Of a stretch of 64,000 bases of DNA, positions 47,687-57,012 are shown piece after piece. This DNA is from MFD09286-c1 sp963701015 (lineage in GTDB: Bacteria > Bacteroidota > Bacteroidia > Bacteroidales > DTGW01): assembly GCA_963701015.1 (NCBI GenBank), contig OY969556.1, positions 3,162,001-3,226,000 on the forward strand. The letters run 5' to 3'. Under the pieces are notes generated by a model. The model was not told the DNA's origin. It saw only the letters and a program-made list of their open reading frames with translations, and made no database searches. The position numbers were made by a program, and so were the translations under genes. Within the stretch, counting starts at the first letter, position 1. Each line of letters opens with the position of its first letter.

Positions 47687-48718
47687 TTATAATTCCTGTC
47701 TTATATTATTATCGGAAATAAGATCGCGCAGCAACACAATTTGCTTTTTTGTTCCTAATGCAAACAATTTGTCACGCGAAGTTATAACCGTTTCAGGCAA
47801 CGGATTTATAACAAACATCCTATCGCGTTGCTTAATACCAACTATTTTTGCACCAGTATCATTAAATGTTTCCAGTTCACGTAAAGTTCGGCCATTAAAA
47901 TAGTCAGCAGTTGATTCAAGGCTTACTTCATCAAGAAAAACATTTTCAGAACTTTGTAAAGTAAGATATTCAAGAAAAGCATCAACGTCGGGCTTAGCAA
48001 CCAGTCTGGCCATTCGTCTTCCACCAATTTTATCCGGCATTATTACATTATCGGCTCCGGCACGACGAAGTTTTATATCTGAACTATCTTCAGATGCACG
48101 GCTTATTATATTAATATTCTGGTTAAGTTGGCGGGCAGTAAGTACAAGAAAAACATTGTGTGCATCATTCGGAAGGGTTGCTATAAGCGATCCTGCCCGG
48201 TCAAGGCCTGCTTGTATTAGTACTTCATCCTGGGTTGCATCGCCTTCGATATATAAAATTTCACCTGCTTCACGTAAAAGTTCAATATGCGCAGGATCAC
48301 TTTCTATAACCACTAAATTAACGCTATGTGCAATTAATTCCTGTACAGCTTGCTTTCCGTTTCTGCCGTATCCACAAATTATTACATGGTTTTTTAATTT
48401 ATCAATTTTTGCTTGCATTCTTTTGGTTCTAAAATAATTTCTAAAAACACCATCAACTACAAATTGCGTGAACGAAGTAACTACATAAGCAAAGATACCA
48501 AAACTAACGATAATCAAAAATGCTGTAAACCACATACCGGTTGGGGAAAGCTCACGAATTTCTTTAAACCCAACCGTAGAAATGGTTATAATGGTCATAA
48601 AAAAGGCTTCAGTAAAATTATAATTTTCCAAATACATGAAACCACTTACGCCAAAAAATATTACAAGAATTAGCAGCAACAATCCTAAATAAATTCTAGT
48701 AAACCTGTTTTTTACCAT
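47687..48718 (-). CDS. Potassium channel protein with RCK (TrkA-N/TrkA-C) domain
   Basis: A 343-residue tetrameric-type channel. Two transmembrane helices (YLGLLLLILVIFFGVSGFM and FTAFLIIVSFGIFAYVV) flank a pore loop with a modified filter ISTVGFKEI in place of TVGYG. A cytoplasmic RCK Rossmann domain follows (HVIICGYGRNGKQAVQEL, with VVIESDPAHIELL for ligand binding) and a TrkA-C part. It gates K+ flux with nucleotide or ion ligand. The DUF2851 gene ends 4 nt upstream, so the two are co-transcribed; the 96-nt gap to the kinase downstream contains the kinase promoter. Confidence 0.88.
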   Translation of the reverse strand: MVKNRFTRIYLGLLLLILVIFFGVSGFMYLENYNFTEAFFMTIITISTVGFKEIRELSPTGMWFTAFLIIVSFGIFAYVVTSFTQFVVDGVFRNYFRTKRMQAKIDKLKNHVIICGYGRNGKQAVQELIAHSVNLVVIESDPAHIELLREAGEILYIEGDATQDEVLIQAGLDRAGSLIATLPNDAHNVFLVLTARQLNQNINIISRASEDSSDIKLRRAGADNVIMPDKIGGRRMARLVAKPDVDAFLEYLTLQSSENVFLDEVSLESTADYFNGRTLRELETFNDTGAKIVGIKQRDRMFVINPLPETVITSRDKLFALGTKKQIVLLRDLISDNNIRQEL

Positions 48719-48722
48719 TTTA

Positions 48723-49985
48723 TTAATTTGTTATAATTGAATTGCCAATATAGCATTTTATACAGTTTTTGTTGTCGCAGTAATATTTACGAAGTTGCAA
48801 TAAAGCTTGTGATTGTAAACAATTATCGGCAAATATTTTATGCTTTTGCCATTGTGTTAAAATGCTGTTTTTCTCGGGCTTCAGCTTTTCTAAAAAATCA
48901 AGTGCCTTTTCTGAAAATGCCGCTTCATTCTTTAATTTGCCATATGCAAAAATAAACGGTATTATAGTATTTATAAGCAATAATTGTTTTGTTTCATTTG
49001 AAATTTTTTTAGGTTTTTGCACCGAAATTTCGCCAAAATTGAAATGATTATCCCAATATTCTGAAGTGTTTGCATTTAATAATAATTTACTGTCATTTAC
49101 AGTTTTAATTTCAAGAATTTTAGAAAATAATCCGGATGAATTTACAATTAACGATGCAAATTGTGCAATTCGGACGGTTGGAAAATTATACGGCCTTAAG
49201 CGCATAAACCGCCAAATATGTTTTTCCAAAGGATTTAGGGAATATTTTTTTTTGAGGAATTGGTATTCTTTCAAAAGTAATGATGAATATTCATCAGTCG
49301 GTTGTGCAATTAAACCAGATTGTCCAAACAATAAAGCTTCAACCTGGAAAATATTATTTTTATGCTTAGCCAAAACATTCAGAGGTACCGATTTTGCTAA
49401 TAATTCAAAAGGAATTGAATTAACATTAAATCCAAAATTTCTTGCCAAAAAATGATAAAAAGTTACTTCCCAGTTATATTGGTTATTTTCAAGGTGTTTT
49501 TCAATTTCATTTATTTTAAATTCCAGCCTTTCAATAGCCAGTCGCATCAAAAACTGGTTCAACTGAAATTTATCAATTCCATGAATTTTTCCGGAACAAG
49601 GAATAGACAGCTTGCTCGATAATAAGTTGTTAAGATTTTGTTCGTATTTTGAATCGAACTCTAATTCAATAGTTGGTATTACGCGGTTAAGAGTAGTTTT
49701 TGAGAATGAATTATTGTTTAAAACCACATGCAAAATAACATTATCATAAGCTTTATCTAAGTTATGTGAATGGACCGCCCAATCGGATGAATTTATATGA
49801 ACCTCGCAATTGCCTGCCCATAATTGTTTATCAATTTTAATTCGTGCGTTGCTAAAATCAGGGCCTGAATTGCTATTTTGTTCGCCAGGGCTTAAAATTA
49901 CCACTTCTTCACCAGTATCAGCTTTATATATTTTTCGCTGATATAAACTATTTTTCCAAATATGTTGAAGGAGTTCCTCGGTCAT
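48723..49985 (-). CDS. DUF2851 family protein
   Basis: A 420-residue cytoplasmic protein of the Bacteroidota family DUF2851. The start at 49985 (MTEELLQHIWKNSLYQRKIY) matches the usual beginning; an in-frame ATG 27 codons upstream adds a poorly conserved extension. Family blocks are ILSPGEQNSNSGPDFSNARIKI, CEVHINSSDWAVHSHNLDKAYDNVILHVV, and a C terminus with a CxNKxCIKC-type cluster (CDNKNCIKC). The function is unknown. It lies 4 nt upstream of the K+ channel and 298 nt from the divergent HAMP-GAF gene. Confidence 0.8.
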   Translation of the reverse strand: MTEELLQHIWKNSLYQRKIYKADTGEEVVILSPGEQNSNSGPDFSNARIKIDKQLWAGNCEVHINSSDWAVHSHNLDKAYDNVILHVVLNNNSFSKTTLNRVIPTIELEFDSKYEQNLNNLLSSKLSIPCSGKIHGIDKFQLNQFLMRLAIERLEFKINEIEKHLENNQYNWEVTFYHFLARNFGFNVNSIPFELLAKSVPLNVLAKHKNNIFQVEALLFGQSGLIAQPTDEYSSLLLKEYQFLKKKYSLNPLEKHIWRFMRLRPYNFPTVRIAQFASLIVNSSGLFSKILEIKTVNDSKLLLNANTSEYWDNHFNFGEISVQKPKKISNETKQLLLINTIIPFIFAYGKLKNEAAFSEKALDFLEKLKPEKNSILTQWQKHKIFADNCLQSQALLQLRKYYCDNKNCIKCYIGNSIITN

Positions 49986-50129
49986 ATTTAATTCTTCTTT
50001 TACAAAATAAGCATTTTTGACCATAATATCAAAATATTGAAAAACAGAACTGTTATTCTTAATCAATTTTGATTGAAATTAAATATGAACACTTAAATAC
50101 AGTATCATTCGAGTATAATTTTATGTAAG

Positions 50130-50159
50130 TTTGTTATTTAATTGCTATTTTTACTTTTG
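50130..50159 (+). promoter_or_regulatory. Promoter of the HAMP-GAF gene
   Basis: TTTG at 50130-50133 (-33) and TACTTTTG at 50152-50159 (-7, perfect), spaced by 18 nt on the plus strand, in the divergent gap with DUF2851. The leader would be about 118 nt. Confidence 0.5.
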
Positions 50160-50283
50160 AAACTGACAAAATAGATAAAAATAGTTTCTAATTTAAGGTG
50201 AAAATAGTTTATTGTGAAGTTAACAGATAAAGCAAATATAAATTAAGGATATTCTTTGTAAGAAATAAATTATTAATCAGGCT

Positions 50284-51942
50284 ATGCGAATGAGATCCCA
50301 TTTAACTATATCGGTAAAAATTGGCTTAGGCTTTGGAATTTTAACCCTGGCTTACGTTTTTAATGCATGGTTTACATTCAAAGCTTTACAAAATAGTAAA
50401 GAAGAAAATCAGCAAATAATTAGTATTTATGAACCATCGGTATATAATTTGCAGAAGATGCAGCAAATGGTTTCAACATCACGAATACTTCTAAAAAACT
50501 GGGTTTATATAGAAACAGAATCAATAACTCCAGATAAATTAAAACTTACCGAAATAATTGAATTACAAATTCCTTATTTACAAGAAAATATATTAAAAAT
50601 ATATCATCAATGGCCGCAAAGCGAACAAATAATATTTAATTCAATTCAAAAAACCATTAACGATACATTATACGTTCTTCAGAAACAAATAACAACATTT
50701 TTAAGCGACCCTGAATCATATAATGACAAAATACAAATGAGTCAATTTCATGAATTGTTTAACCCCGATGGAAGAATATCGACACTGACTGATAAGGTTT
50801 TATCTAAAATTACGCTTTTGCTAGAAAACCATGAGGATCGTGTTAAAAGTGCACAAGCATTAATGAATGGATCGTTTGAAAATGTTAAAATTTTAATTTT
50901 TGTAACCTCTATTCTTTTAATTGTTTTGGCAATTGTTATTTCGTATATCACCATACATTCACAGGTTGGGCCAATAAACTATATAAAAAAGATACTTATT
51001 TCAATGGGAAAAGGAATTTTGCCAAACGAAAAAATTAAAGAAGGAAAGGATGAAATAGGTGAAATTTCAGCAGCACTTAATTCACTGGTTAAAGGGTTGA
51101 AAGATATTTCGAACTTTTCAGTAGAAATTGGAAAGGGGAATTTTAATAGTGAATTTACACCTTTAAGTGAGGATGACAATCTTGGAAATTCATTGATAAA
51201 AATGCGTGAAGAATTACGAAGCGCCGCTCTTGAAGAAATTAAACGTAAAAAAGAAGATGATCAGAGAAATTGGGCAACTCAAGGTATCGCCAAGTTTTCT
51301 GAAATTTTACGACAGAGCAACAATAATATTAATGAACTTTCGTACAATATTATAAGCAATCTGGTTAATTATTTAGATGCCAATCAGGGTGGTATTTTTA
51401 TTGTAAATGACAATGAAATAAATAAGCTTTATTTAGAAATGGCTGGATGTTATGCCTATAACCGGCAAAAATTTTTACAAAAGGTTTTTAATCCGGGAGA
51501 AGGCTTAATCGGTCGTTGTTATCAGGAACGTGCAACAATTCATTTAACCGATATTCCGGAAAATTATATAAAAATAACTTCAGGTCTGGGTGACGACAAA
51601 CCGACCAGTCTTTTAATTGTCCCGTTATTAAACAACGACAGTGTTTTTGGTGTAATTGAAATTGCATCGTTCACCAATTTTGAAGCTTACCAAATTGAAT
51701 TTATTGAAAAAATTGCAACAAGCATAGCTTCAACCATTTCAGCAGTAAAGATTAATATACAAACTGCTAAACTTTTGGAACAATCTCGTCAACAAGCTGA
51801 AGAAATGGCATCGCAGGAAGAAGAAATGCGCCAGAACATGGAAGAATTAAGGGCAACTCAGGAAGAAAATTCGCGTAAAGAAGCAGCCTTACAAAAGGAA
51901 GTGAAAGAACTAAAAAAACGGTTAAATAAGTATGAAGTTTAA
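50284..51942 (+). CDS. Membrane HAMP-GAF sensor protein without an output domain
   Basis: 552 residues. TM1 (about 10-28), an extracytoplasmic helical region of about 170 residues, TM2 (KILIFVTSILLIVLAIVISYI, about 203-223), a HAMP-like linker, a GAF domain at about 345-495 (NQGGIFIVNDNEINKLYLEMAGCYAYNRQ and FNPGEGLIGRCYQERATIHLTDIP), and a coiled coil to the end (EEEMRQNMEELRATQEEN). No kinase, cyclase or phosphatase follows, so it probably signals through a partner. It runs convergently with modC, with a 29-nt gap. Confidence 0.82.
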   Translation: MRMRSHLTISVKIGLGFGILTLAYVFNAWFTFKALQNSKEENQQIISIYEPSVYNLQKMQQMVSTSRILLKNWVYIETESITPDKLKLTEIIELQIPYLQENILKIYHQWPQSEQIIFNSIQKTINDTLYVLQKQITTFLSDPESYNDKIQMSQFHELFNPDGRISTLTDKVLSKITLLLENHEDRVKSAQALMNGSFENVKILIFVTSILLIVLAIVISYITIHSQVGPINYIKKILISMGKGILPNEKIKEGKDEIGEISAALNSLVKGLKDISNFSVEIGKGNFNSEFTPLSEDDNLGNSLIKMREELRSAALEEIKRKKEDDQRNWATQGIAKFSEILRQSNNNINELSYNIISNLVNYLDANQGGIFIVNDNEINKLYLEMAGCYAYNRQKFLQKVFNPGEGLIGRCYQERATIHLTDIPENYIKITSGLGDDKPTSLLIVPLLNNDSVFGVIEIASFTNFEAYQIEFIEKIATSIASTISAVKINIQTAKLLEQSRQQAEEMASQEEEMRQNMEELRATQEENSRKEAALQKEVKELKKRLNKYEV

Positions 51943-51971
51943 AACCTGAAATTAAATTTGAAACTATCAAT

Positions 51972-52859
51972 TTAATTCAGTTTACTTATAATTGGGTTAA
52001 ATGCTTTAGTATAAACTATCACGCTATCACCAAGCTTCATGTTTTCAATATCTTCATTAAAAGCAATTACTTTTATTATTTGATTATTTCCTGATATAAC
52101 TGTCACAATATTTATATTTTCTTGCTTTTCTATTCGTGCAATTTTCCCGGTAATTTGAACCTTCCCACTTATACTGTTATCCGAAAATACTTCTTCAGGT
52201 TTTCCCGATTTAACAATTAAACCATTTTCGATACAAATTACCCGATTTGCCATCTTAAACACTTCATTTAAATCGTGGCTTACTAAGATTGTAGTTAAAC
52301 CAGTAGATTTATTTGCCATCAAAATTTCGTCTTGTAATTGTGAACGTAAGTTGGCATCTATAGCTGAAAGCGGTTCGTCTAAAAGTAATAATTTTGGTTT
52401 TCGCGCGAGAGCACGGGCTAAAGCAACACGTTGCTTCTGTCCACCAGATAAACCATTTGGCCTTCGATTCCTCAATTCAAATAAACCAAATACATTAAGC
52501 AATTCATAAACAGCCTTATCATTTTTTATAGTTTGTGCAAATGAAATATTTTGTTCAATGGTCATATTTGGGAACAAGGCATAATCCTGAAACATTAGGC
52601 CAATATTTCTATTTTGTGGTACGATATTAATTTTTTTGTCAGAATTGAACCAAACTGAATCGCCAAATTTAATTATTCCTTTATCTGGTTTTACAAGTCC
52701 AGCCAACATTCTTAATAATGTAGTTTTACCAGCACCTGAATCACCATAAATTGAAACAATTTCTCCGGCAAGTATAATAGCTTTAAAAGTAAGATTTATT
52801 TTACCGTTGGCTGTAAACATAGCTTTTTCAATATCAATATGTATTATATCATTCGCCAT
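51972..52859 (-). CDS. modC: Molybdate ABC transporter ATP-binding protein
   Basis: 295-residue ATPase energising molybdate import with ModB. Walker A GDSGAGKTT (about residues 39-47), Q loop FQDYALFP, ABC signature LSGGQKQRVALARAL, Walker B LLLLDEPLSAID, and His of VSHD are intact. A C-terminal TOBE-like region (VQITGKIARIEKQENINIVTVISGNNQIIKVIA) binds the oxyanion or regulates. It is the last gene of the mod locus and overlaps modB by 16 nt. Confidence 0.92.
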   Translation of the reverse strand: MANDIIHIDIEKAMFTANGKINLTFKAIILAGEIVSIYGDSGAGKTTLLRMLAGLVKPDKGIIKFGDSVWFNSDKKINIVPQNRNIGLMFQDYALFPNMTIEQNISFAQTIKNDKAVYELLNVFGLFELRNRRPNGLSGGQKQRVALARALARKPKLLLLDEPLSAIDANLRSQLQDEILMANKSTGLTTILVSHDLNEVFKMANRVICIENGLIVKSGKPEEVFSDNSISGKVQITGKIARIEKQENINIVTVISGNNQIIKVIAFNEDIENMKLGDSVIVYTKAFNPIISKLN

Positions 52860-53524
52860 GATTCATGTTTTTTGTTTACGCTATAAATAATGGTTAGCAA
52901 AATTAGTGAGGTGAAAAATAAGACAAATGCATAATGGTTAGCCACTCTGAAATTCAGTGCTTGCACTTCATCATATATTGCAATTGAAGCAACTCGGGTT
53001 TTGCCAGGCATATTGCCACCAACCATAAGTACAACACCAAATTCACCAATGCTATGTGCGAAAGTAAGTGCAACAGCAGTTATTATAGAAGGTTTTATAT
53101 TGGGTATTAATACCCTGAATAAAGTTATCAGTTTCGATTTCCCCAAAGAATAGGAGGCTTCACGAATATTTTCAGGCAAGCTTCGAAACCCATTTTGAAG
53201 CGGTTGTACCATAAATGGCAAACTAAAAATTACCGATGCTATAAGTATTCCTTCAAATGAAAATGCAAGGCGAATATCAAAGAATTTATTTAACCATGCT
53301 CCAATATATTTATGCGGACTATAAATTAATAGCATATAATAGCCAAGTACAGTTGGTGGTAGTACCATTGGCATGCTCACCAATGCTTCAAATAATGGTT
53401 TAATCCTGAACTGTGAATAAGCCAACAAATATGCAATTGGTAAGCCTATAACAATTAAAATTGAAGTGGTTGAAAATGCCAATTTTAACGTAACCCAAAG
53501 TGTTTGAATAAAATCAGTATCCAT
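52844..53524 (-). CDS. modB: Molybdate ABC transporter permease
   Basis: 226-residue inner-membrane permease with about five transmembrane helices. The family's cytoplasmic coupling loop is visible (ENIREASYSLGKSKLITLFRVLIP), with IPNIKPSIITAVALTFAHSIGEFGVVLMVGGN just after, characteristic of ModB/CysU-type. It pairs with ModC (16-nt overlap) and follows the di-mop gene by 15 nt. Confidence 0.92.
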   Translation of the reverse strand: MDTDFIQTLWVTLKLAFSTTSILIVIGLPIAYLLAYSQFRIKPLFEALVSMPMVLPPTVLGYYMLLIYSPHKYIGAWLNKFFDIRLAFSFEGILIASVIFSLPFMVQPLQNGFRSLPENIREASYSLGKSKLITLFRVLIPNIKPSIITAVALTFAHSIGEFGVVLMVGGNMPGKTRVASIAIYDEVQALNFRVANHYAFVLFFTSLILLTIIYSVNKKHESWRMI

Positions 53525-53539
53525 TATAAAATTATATTT

Positions 53540-53941
53540 TTATTTTAACATCAGTGAAACTTCGTTTGCTTTAACCAATGCTTCTACATCATCTCCAACA
53601 ACCAATTGCAATGAATTAACAGCACGAGTTGTTATGGCAGATGTAATATTATATTTGTTAAATTGTAATTGTATTGTACTTAATAAATCGCCTCGAACTA
53701 TATTCAAAACTTTACAATTCATGCGGTTTCTCAAACTAATTCTACCTGATAAATCTTTTGCCAGTGAAACTTCTGTTTCTTTAAATACTATATATATTGA
53801 ATTTCCAACACTCAACCAATTAGTATGATTGGATGATTCAATAATTAAGGCAGAAAAGTTATTCCCTTCCACTTCTGCATCAACTAAAAGAATTGCTCCA
53901 GACTTCTGAACTTGTTTTATTATTGCAGGTAATTTATTCAT
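53540..53941 (-). CDS. Di-mop molybdate-binding protein (two TOBE domains)
   Basis: 133 residues formed by two tandem Mop/TOBE domains: N-terminal half MNKLPAIIKQVQKSGAILLVDAEVEG..., and C-terminal half LRNRMNCKVLNIVRGDLLSTIQLQFNK...ITTRAVNSLQLVVGDDVEALVKANEVSLML. Binds molybdate or tungstate at subunit interfaces, for storage or homeostasis. It overlaps modA by 8 nt and leads modB by 15 nt. The pairing of a di-mop beside a mono-mop in one locus is notable. Confidence 0.85.
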   Translation of the reverse strand: MNKLPAIIKQVQKSGAILLVDAEVEGNNFSALIIESSNHTNWLSVGNSIYIVFKETEVSLAKDLSGRISLRNRMNCKVLNIVRGDLLSTIQLQFNKYNITSAITTRAVNSLQLVVGDDVEALVKANEVSLMLK

Positions 53942-54680
53942 TTTTAGGAACTATATATCCGTATTTTTCAAATATTGTTTTGCATTTTACACTCATTATA
54001 TAATCCATAAAACTTTTAGCATCATTTTTATTTTTTGCATTATTAAGTAAAGCCATAGCTTGTTCAACAGGTTTATAGCTTTTTGTATCTAAAATATAAT
54101 AATTCCCCTTCATTTCCGGTGTTAGTGCCAAGGAGAGCGCTATAAATCCTATTTCGGCATTACCGGTTTGTGTAAACTGTGCTGTCTGTGCAATATTATC
54201 GGCATATACAATTTTGTCTTTTACATCGTTAAATAAATGATAATAGTTCAGACATTGTATAGCTCTTTCTCCATAAGGGGCAATATCTGGTTTTGCAATG
54301 ACAATCCTTTTTACCGAATTGTCTAAAATTATGCTAATCCCTTTTGAAACATCAACAGTATTGCTCCACAAAATCAATTTCCCAAATGCATATGTTATCA
54401 CTTTACCAGATACAAATCCTTTTGCCGCTAACTTATCAGGGAATAATTTATCAGCTGCCATATATATATCAAAATCGGCACCATTAGTAATTTGTTGGAG
54501 CAATGCCCCTGATGAGCCATAATTTATGTAAATTTTAATATTCGGATTTGCATTTATATAATCTGATTTTATTTCATCCAATACAAAGCGCAAATTACCA
54601 GCAGCAGCAATGTTAATTGTTTGTGATTGCATGCGCAATGAAAAAAATATAACGGATATAACAAATAATAATTTTTTCAT
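53934..54680 (-). CDS. modA: Molybdate ABC transporter periplasmic binding protein
   Basis: About 248 residues; the start at 54680 (MKKLLFVISVIFFSLRMQSQ) gives a signal peptide, 6 codons downstream of another in-frame ATG. The ModA signature is INIAAAGNLRFVLDEI with Ser/Gly-rich YGSSGALLQQI, and then DIYMAADKLFPDKL, PDIAPYGERAIQCLNYY and GNAEIGFIALSLAL. It captures molybdate or tungstate in the periplasm and delivers it to ModB. It ends 8 nt inside the di-mop gene and starts 34 nt after the porin gene. Confidence 0.92.
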   Translation of the reverse strand: MKKLLFVISVIFFSLRMQSQTINIAAAGNLRFVLDEIKSDYINANPNIKIYINYGSSGALLQQITNGADFDIYMAADKLFPDKLAAKGFVSGKVITYAFGKLILWSNTVDVSKGISIILDNSVKRIVIAKPDIAPYGERAIQCLNYYHLFNDVKDKIVYADNIAQTAQFTQTGNAEIGFIALSLALTPEMKGNYYILDTKSYKPVEQAMALLNNAKNKNDAKSFMDYIMSVKCKTIFEKYGYIVPKNE

Positions 54681-54714
54681 TTTATAAGTTTTTTTCATTT
54701 CAATATATATAAAA

Positions 54715-56034
54715 TTAATTAATTATGGAATCCTTACTCTTATATAAAACAGGCCTGATTGTTAACATAATATAAGCCCATTGTGGCATTCTTGTTGACG
54801 ATCCAAATGTTTTTAGTACCTTTTCAGTATTGTTATTCTTAAAATAAATACTATATCCTCCTTGAATAGTTGTTTCTGATGACAATTTATATAAAAAAGT
54901 AAAATCTAGTTCCGATCCTAAATTTGGCGATAAAACAGTTTTAACTTTTTTACTATCGGTATATTGATAATTGCTATATAAGCTAAATGTGTGATAATTA
55001 ATTTCAGCAGAAAGTGTATTGATTAGCTGAGAATTTAACCCAAAATAAAAATCTTTTAAGCCAGCTTTTGGCAAACTAGACCAATATTCCATATACCCGT
55101 TAAAAGTATGGTTCGATCCATATAATTTATTGAACGTGGTTGATTTATTATTTGGTACAGAATATGATGAGCCAGAATATATATCACTACCTGCAAATAT
55201 TTGTAATGGATTAAAAAATTTATAACTTATTTTAGCGGCAATCATAAAGGCATTAAGGTCCGCAAATGTAGAATTTTTAGCAAGCTTTGCAGTATCATAT
55301 ACATTGCTCCTTCCAAATTGATAATATCCGCAAAGTTTAAAATTTAGAGGTGTTGAATCGTTAGTAAATACCAAATTACTGCCAATTGTATTCCTGAAAT
55401 AGGTATTTGTATAATTGGTTGTTTTTTGCAAACCTTCATCAATGGCAATAGCTGAAAATGTTAAACCTTTGCCAAAATCGTACGAAAGCCAGGTGAATTC
55501 CATATTTTTATAAAGCTTTACGGTATAATCAATTTCTAATGTAGTATCTTTATTATTGTTGTAAGCTAATCCCAAATGTGTCTGTAATTTAGATACTTTA
55601 TATTTGAACAATACCAAATCATGAGCCTGACCGGAATTGGTCCAGTTTGAAACTGAAAAAATTCGTTGGTCATCATATTTTATTGCCTGACGTCCTATTA
55701 TTGCTGAAAAGTCTTTATTTAATAGTATTTCAGCCCATGCTTCATAAACCCCAACTGTAGTAACTGACTTTGTATCTGTTTGCCCCCAAACATAAGAATC
55801 TTGCAAAGTAAGTTTTGTATTAAGTATTCCCGACTTATAATTTGCACTTAACCTTGTTCTTTGTAATGTTATATAATCAGGTTTAAGCGTATCTGCCAAT
55901 GGTTTTTTTACCCCATCACGAAATTCAAAACGTGGCCTGAATTCACCATCAATGGTAGTTTGTGCTATTATGTTCGTAAAACTAATTGCTGAAAGAAAGC
56001 AAATGATCAAAACTGTATATAACTTTTTCATCAT
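54715..56034 (-). CDS. Alginate-export-type outer membrane beta-barrel protein in the mod operon
   Basis: 439 residues. A signal peptide (KLYTVLIICFLSAISFTNIIAQ) leads to a porin-like barrel: the start TTIDGEFRPRFEFRDG, QRTRLSANYKSGILNTKLTLQDSYVWGQ and VYEAWAEILLNKDFSAIIGRQAIKYDDQRIF are the Alginate_exp family pattern, followed by alternating amphipathic strands and a C-terminal aromatic region. These are general anion or sugar porins; its location between modA (34 nt) and trmO (52 nt) suggests, but does not show, a role in outer-membrane molybdate entry. Confidence 0.8.
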   Translation of the reverse strand: MMKKLYTVLIICFLSAISFTNIIAQTTIDGEFRPRFEFRDGVKKPLADTLKPDYITLQRTRLSANYKSGILNTKLTLQDSYVWGQTDTKSVTTVGVYEAWAEILLNKDFSAIIGRQAIKYDDQRIFSVSNWTNSGQAHDLVLFKYKVSKLQTHLGLAYNNNKDTTLEIDYTVKLYKNMEFTWLSYDFGKGLTFSAIAIDEGLQKTTNYTNTYFRNTIGSNLVFTNDSTPLNFKLCGYYQFGRSNVYDTAKLAKNSTFADLNAFMIAAKISYKFFNPLQIFAGSDIYSGSSYSVPNNKSTTFNKLYGSNHTFNGYMEYWSSLPKAGLKDFYFGLNSQLINTLSAEINYHTFSLYSNYQYTDSKKVKTVLSPNLGSELDFTFLYKLSSETTIQGGYSIYFKNNNTEKVLKTFGSSTRMPQWAYIMLTIRPVLYKSKDSIIN

Positions 56035-56086
56035 GTTTAATTTTATTTTATTTCATGGATTTAATATACTATTTCAAACTTATTTT

Positions 56087-56608
56087 TTATTGACAACGAT
56101 TATATTCATTATTATTTTCTGAATCAAACCTATCATCCGATTTTATTTTTGAAATGTCAATATTTCCTTTGCCTTCCAACCAGCCATAGCTGACGTTATA
56201 TTGATTATCATATTTTGGAAAAAATGGCTTTATATCTAACAATGGAGTTCCATTTAACATATCGGCCCCATCAAAAATGAGTAAATTATTGTCTAGTTTT
56301 TTAAGTTTTACAATTGATATACCTATAGCATTTGGGCGTGTTGGCGCCCGGGTTGCAAATATACCGTGCGGCTTATCGTCCATAAATGGTACAACATAAA
56401 GTTTATAACCCTTAACCAAATGAAAGTGATAAAGAATAATAAGATGAGAAAAACCTTCAATATCAATAAGTCCTGCTGCATATTCAGGATAAAGCTCAAT
56501 TATACCTTCATTTCCATTTGCACCACAGGGTTGAATAGGCATTTCAGAAACTTTATTAAATGGTGTTTTGATTACGCCAATTGGTTTATAGATAATATTT
56601 GTTCTCAT
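56087..56608 (-). CDS. trmO: tRNA (N6-threonylcarbamoyladenosine-37-N6)-methyltransferase
   Basis: 173-residue enzyme of the TsaA/YaeB (TrmO) family, methylating N6 of t6A37 in tRNA with SAM. The barrel core motifs are GVIKTPFNKVSEMPIQP, GIIELYPEYAAGLIDIEGFSHLIILYHFH, and the family signature RAPTRPNAIGISIVKL. The enzyme has no known link to molybdenum, but TsaA/VirR-like genes occur beside mod genes in some other genomes. Position: 51 nt after modE, 52 nt before the porin. Confidence 0.88.
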   Translation of the reverse strand: MRTNIIYKPIGVIKTPFNKVSEMPIQPCGANGNEGIIELYPEYAAGLIDIEGFSHLIILYHFHLVKGYKLYVVPFMDDKPHGIFATRAPTRPNAIGISIVKLKKLDNNLLIFDGADMLNGTPLLDIKPFFPKYDNQYNVSYGWLEGKGNIDISKIKSDDRFDSENNNEYNRCQ

Positions 56609-56659
56609 ATTTTCAATTATTCGTTATAATCAATTTTAGATAACGGTGTTTAAAAAAAA

Positions 56660-56992
56660 TCACAGGTTAATTTCAACATTAATTTGACTTATTATTTTTT
56701 GCACTTGTTCTTCAATCAATTTATATTCCTTTAAAATTTTTATACCATAATTTGTAATTGCAGCACCTCCGCCATTTGCACCTCCACGTTGTTTAACAAC
56801 CATTGGTTCAGGCGCAATCCTGTTCATTTCATTAATTAATGTCCAGGCATGTTGATATGATATATTTAATGCTTTTGCAGCTCCTCGTAAACTCCCGCTT
56901 TGAACAATTTCATATAATAGCTTTGTTTTCAAGGTATCTAAAAAACTGACACCATTTTTTTTAATCGAAATACTGCTATTTACCTCTATCAT
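56660..56992 (-). CDS. modE: ModE-type molybdate-responsive regulator, DNA-binding domain only
   Basis: 110 residues: the winged helix-turn-helix of ModE (LRGAAKALNISYQHAWTLINEMN, with the recognition helix), then the wing KQRGGANGGGAAITNYG. The usual C-terminal TOBE molybdate-binding domains are missing from this chain, but a separate mop gene lies 20 nt upstream and could supply the ligand domain. It is predicted to repress or control the mod operon in response to molybdate. It is the second gene of the transcript. Confidence 0.88.
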   Translation of the reverse strand: MIEVNSSISIKKNGVSFLDTLKTKLLYEIVQSGSLRGAAKALNISYQHAWTLINEMNRIAPEPMVVKQRGGANGGGAAITNYGIKILKEYKLIEEQVQKIISQINVEINL

Positions 56993-57012
56993 ATGGCTAA
57001 ATAGTATAGTTT

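Noticed and set aside
49066..49455. Plus-strand ORF of 129 codons
   Set aside because: It lies fully inside DUF2851, which has strong family support.
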